Under the pieces are notes generated by a model. The model was not told the DNA's origin and ran no database searches. It saw nothing but the letters and a program-made list of their open reading frames with translations. The position numbers and the translations under genes were made by a program. Below, in pieces: positions 30,645-31,222 of a stretch of 31,222 bases of DNA (position 1 is the stretch's first letter; each line of letters starts with the position of its first letter). The stretch is from JBBRZF01 sp038236965 (GTDB lineage: Bacteria; Acidobacteriota; Terriglobia; Terriglobales; Acidobacteriaceae), in contig JBBRZF010000021.1 of assembly GCA_038236965.1 (NCBI GenBank), positions 1-31,222 on the forward strand, in the 5' to 3' direction.

Positions 30645-31222
30645 ATGCCGGAAAATGTAATGGATCAGATAGTCACTGAGTTGCGCTCCACCGGCGCAGC
30701 TCTCTACCCGCAGCGCGCCGAACTTCGCAACGTTCGCGTCGTGGGACACACTCCCAAGCCCGATCACTACATCTACGACATCGTCGTCGATTTCACCGAC
30801 GGCAGCGAACGCATCGCCGCAAAGGTTTATCGTCCCGGCAAAAGTAATCTCGAAGCCGCCCGGGAAATGGCGCAGCAGGAATACGGAAATCTTCGCGAGG
30901 TTCACTCCATCTTTTCCAAAAAGAAGCTCAACGGCGTGCCGCGTCCCATCGGAGATTTCTCCGAACTCGGAGCCGTCGTCGCAGAAAAGCTCGCCGGAGT
31001 TCCACTCCAGTCCGTCATTATGAAAGCCGCGCTTCTTCCCGGATACGCCGATCACGGAACCCTGCACGCCGCCGCCCGGCACACCGGAGAATGGCTCCGC
31101 AAATTCCATAAGGCCACTGCCGACATGCCCGCTCCCTTCGAGGGCGCGCAACTCATCGCCGACCTCGAAAAGCTTTGTGCAAACTGCAAAGGCGCAGGAC
31201 TCGACGAAGCCTCCGTCCGAAC
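30645..31222 (+). CDS. phosphotransferase/kinase-like protein, 5' part (runs off right edge)
   Basis: An open frame starts at ATG 30645 with a GGAG ribosome binding site 7 bases before it and stays open to the end of the window (192 codons). The protein begins MPENVMDQIVTELRSTGAAL. It has YDIVVDFTDGSERIAAKVYRPGK, a strand-lysine arrangement like the N-lobe of aminoglycoside phosphotransferase / choline-kinase-like enzymes. A helix with EYGNLREVHSIF, PRPIGDFSELGAVVAEKLAG (hinge region) and HTGEWLRKFHKAT follow, typical of APH-fold kinases before the catalytic loop. The catalytic HGD loop is outside the window, so the assignment stays tentative. It could be a lipopolysaccharide or polysaccharide-linked kinase. 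Confidence 0.6.
   Translation, partial: MPENVMDQIVTELRSTGAALYPQRAELRNVRVVGHTPKPDHYIYDIVVDFTDGSERIAAKVYRPGKSNLEAAREMAQQEYGNLREVHSIFSKKKLNGVPRPIGDFSELGAVVAEKLAGVPLQSVIMKAALLPGYADHGTLHAAARHTGEWLRKFHKATADMPAPFEGAQLIADLEKLCANCKGAGLDEASVR

Overview
The window looks like a chromosomal segment of an Acidobacteriota (Terriglobia / Koribacter-like) bacterium. This is inference. It rests on the high-GC coding style, on several protein families I associate with that phylum (a DUF6677-type membrane protein and a small secreted protein with GEKFKMF-type sequence), and on the kinds of short dispersed repeats between genes. No rRNA, tRNA or CRISPR array was seen.

Layout. (1) Bases 1-5460 are an accessory, decayed region. 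It holds the 3' part of a HAD-IIIA phosphatase, an Nmad3-type (nucleotide-modification-associated) gene, a frameshifted WYL-type regulator remnant directly upstream of it, a deoxyribonucleotidase cut off by an IS66-family element (2498-5026; tnpA, tnpB and a tnpC with a late frameshift), and a cluster of short repeats. (2) 5461-9565 holds an MFS transporter, then on the minus strand a secreted protein, guaB (IMP dehydrogenase) with its own promoter, and a VanZ-like membrane protein. (3) 9713-17282 is the conserved translation/transcription cluster rimP-nusA-infB-DUF503-rbfA-nrnA. It has a promoter and a terminator-like attenuator in the rimP leader, and a 178-bp inverted-repeat element between infB and DUF503. 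(4) 17438-20478 holds a CBU_0592-like small membrane protein, an ArnT/GT39-like glycosyltransferase and a two-domain GNAT acetyltransferase. (5) 20715-28319 is on the minus strand. It contains a tightly coupled trio (M24 peptidase, DUF6677, small membrane protein), an MFS-AlkD pair, a YggS-membrane protein-DUF167 operon, and an OPT transporter with a clear terminator. (6) 28440-31222 returns to the plus strand: a good promoter with a structured leader, comF, an HNH endonuclease, a repeat-rich gap and the start of an APH-like kinase that runs off the window.

How the genes work together. The core cluster makes factors for ribosome maturation (RimP, RbfA), transcription elongation (NusA), translation initiation (IF-2) and nanoRNA turnover (NrnA). 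The left end carries remnants of nucleotide/DNA-modification-type genes (phosphatase, Nmad3, deoxyribonucleotidase) being eroded by an insertion sequence. At least four families of short dispersed repeats fill intergenic gaps. In three cases they appear to reach a gene end: the AlkD C-terminus, the DUF167 C-terminus and the DUF503 N-terminus.
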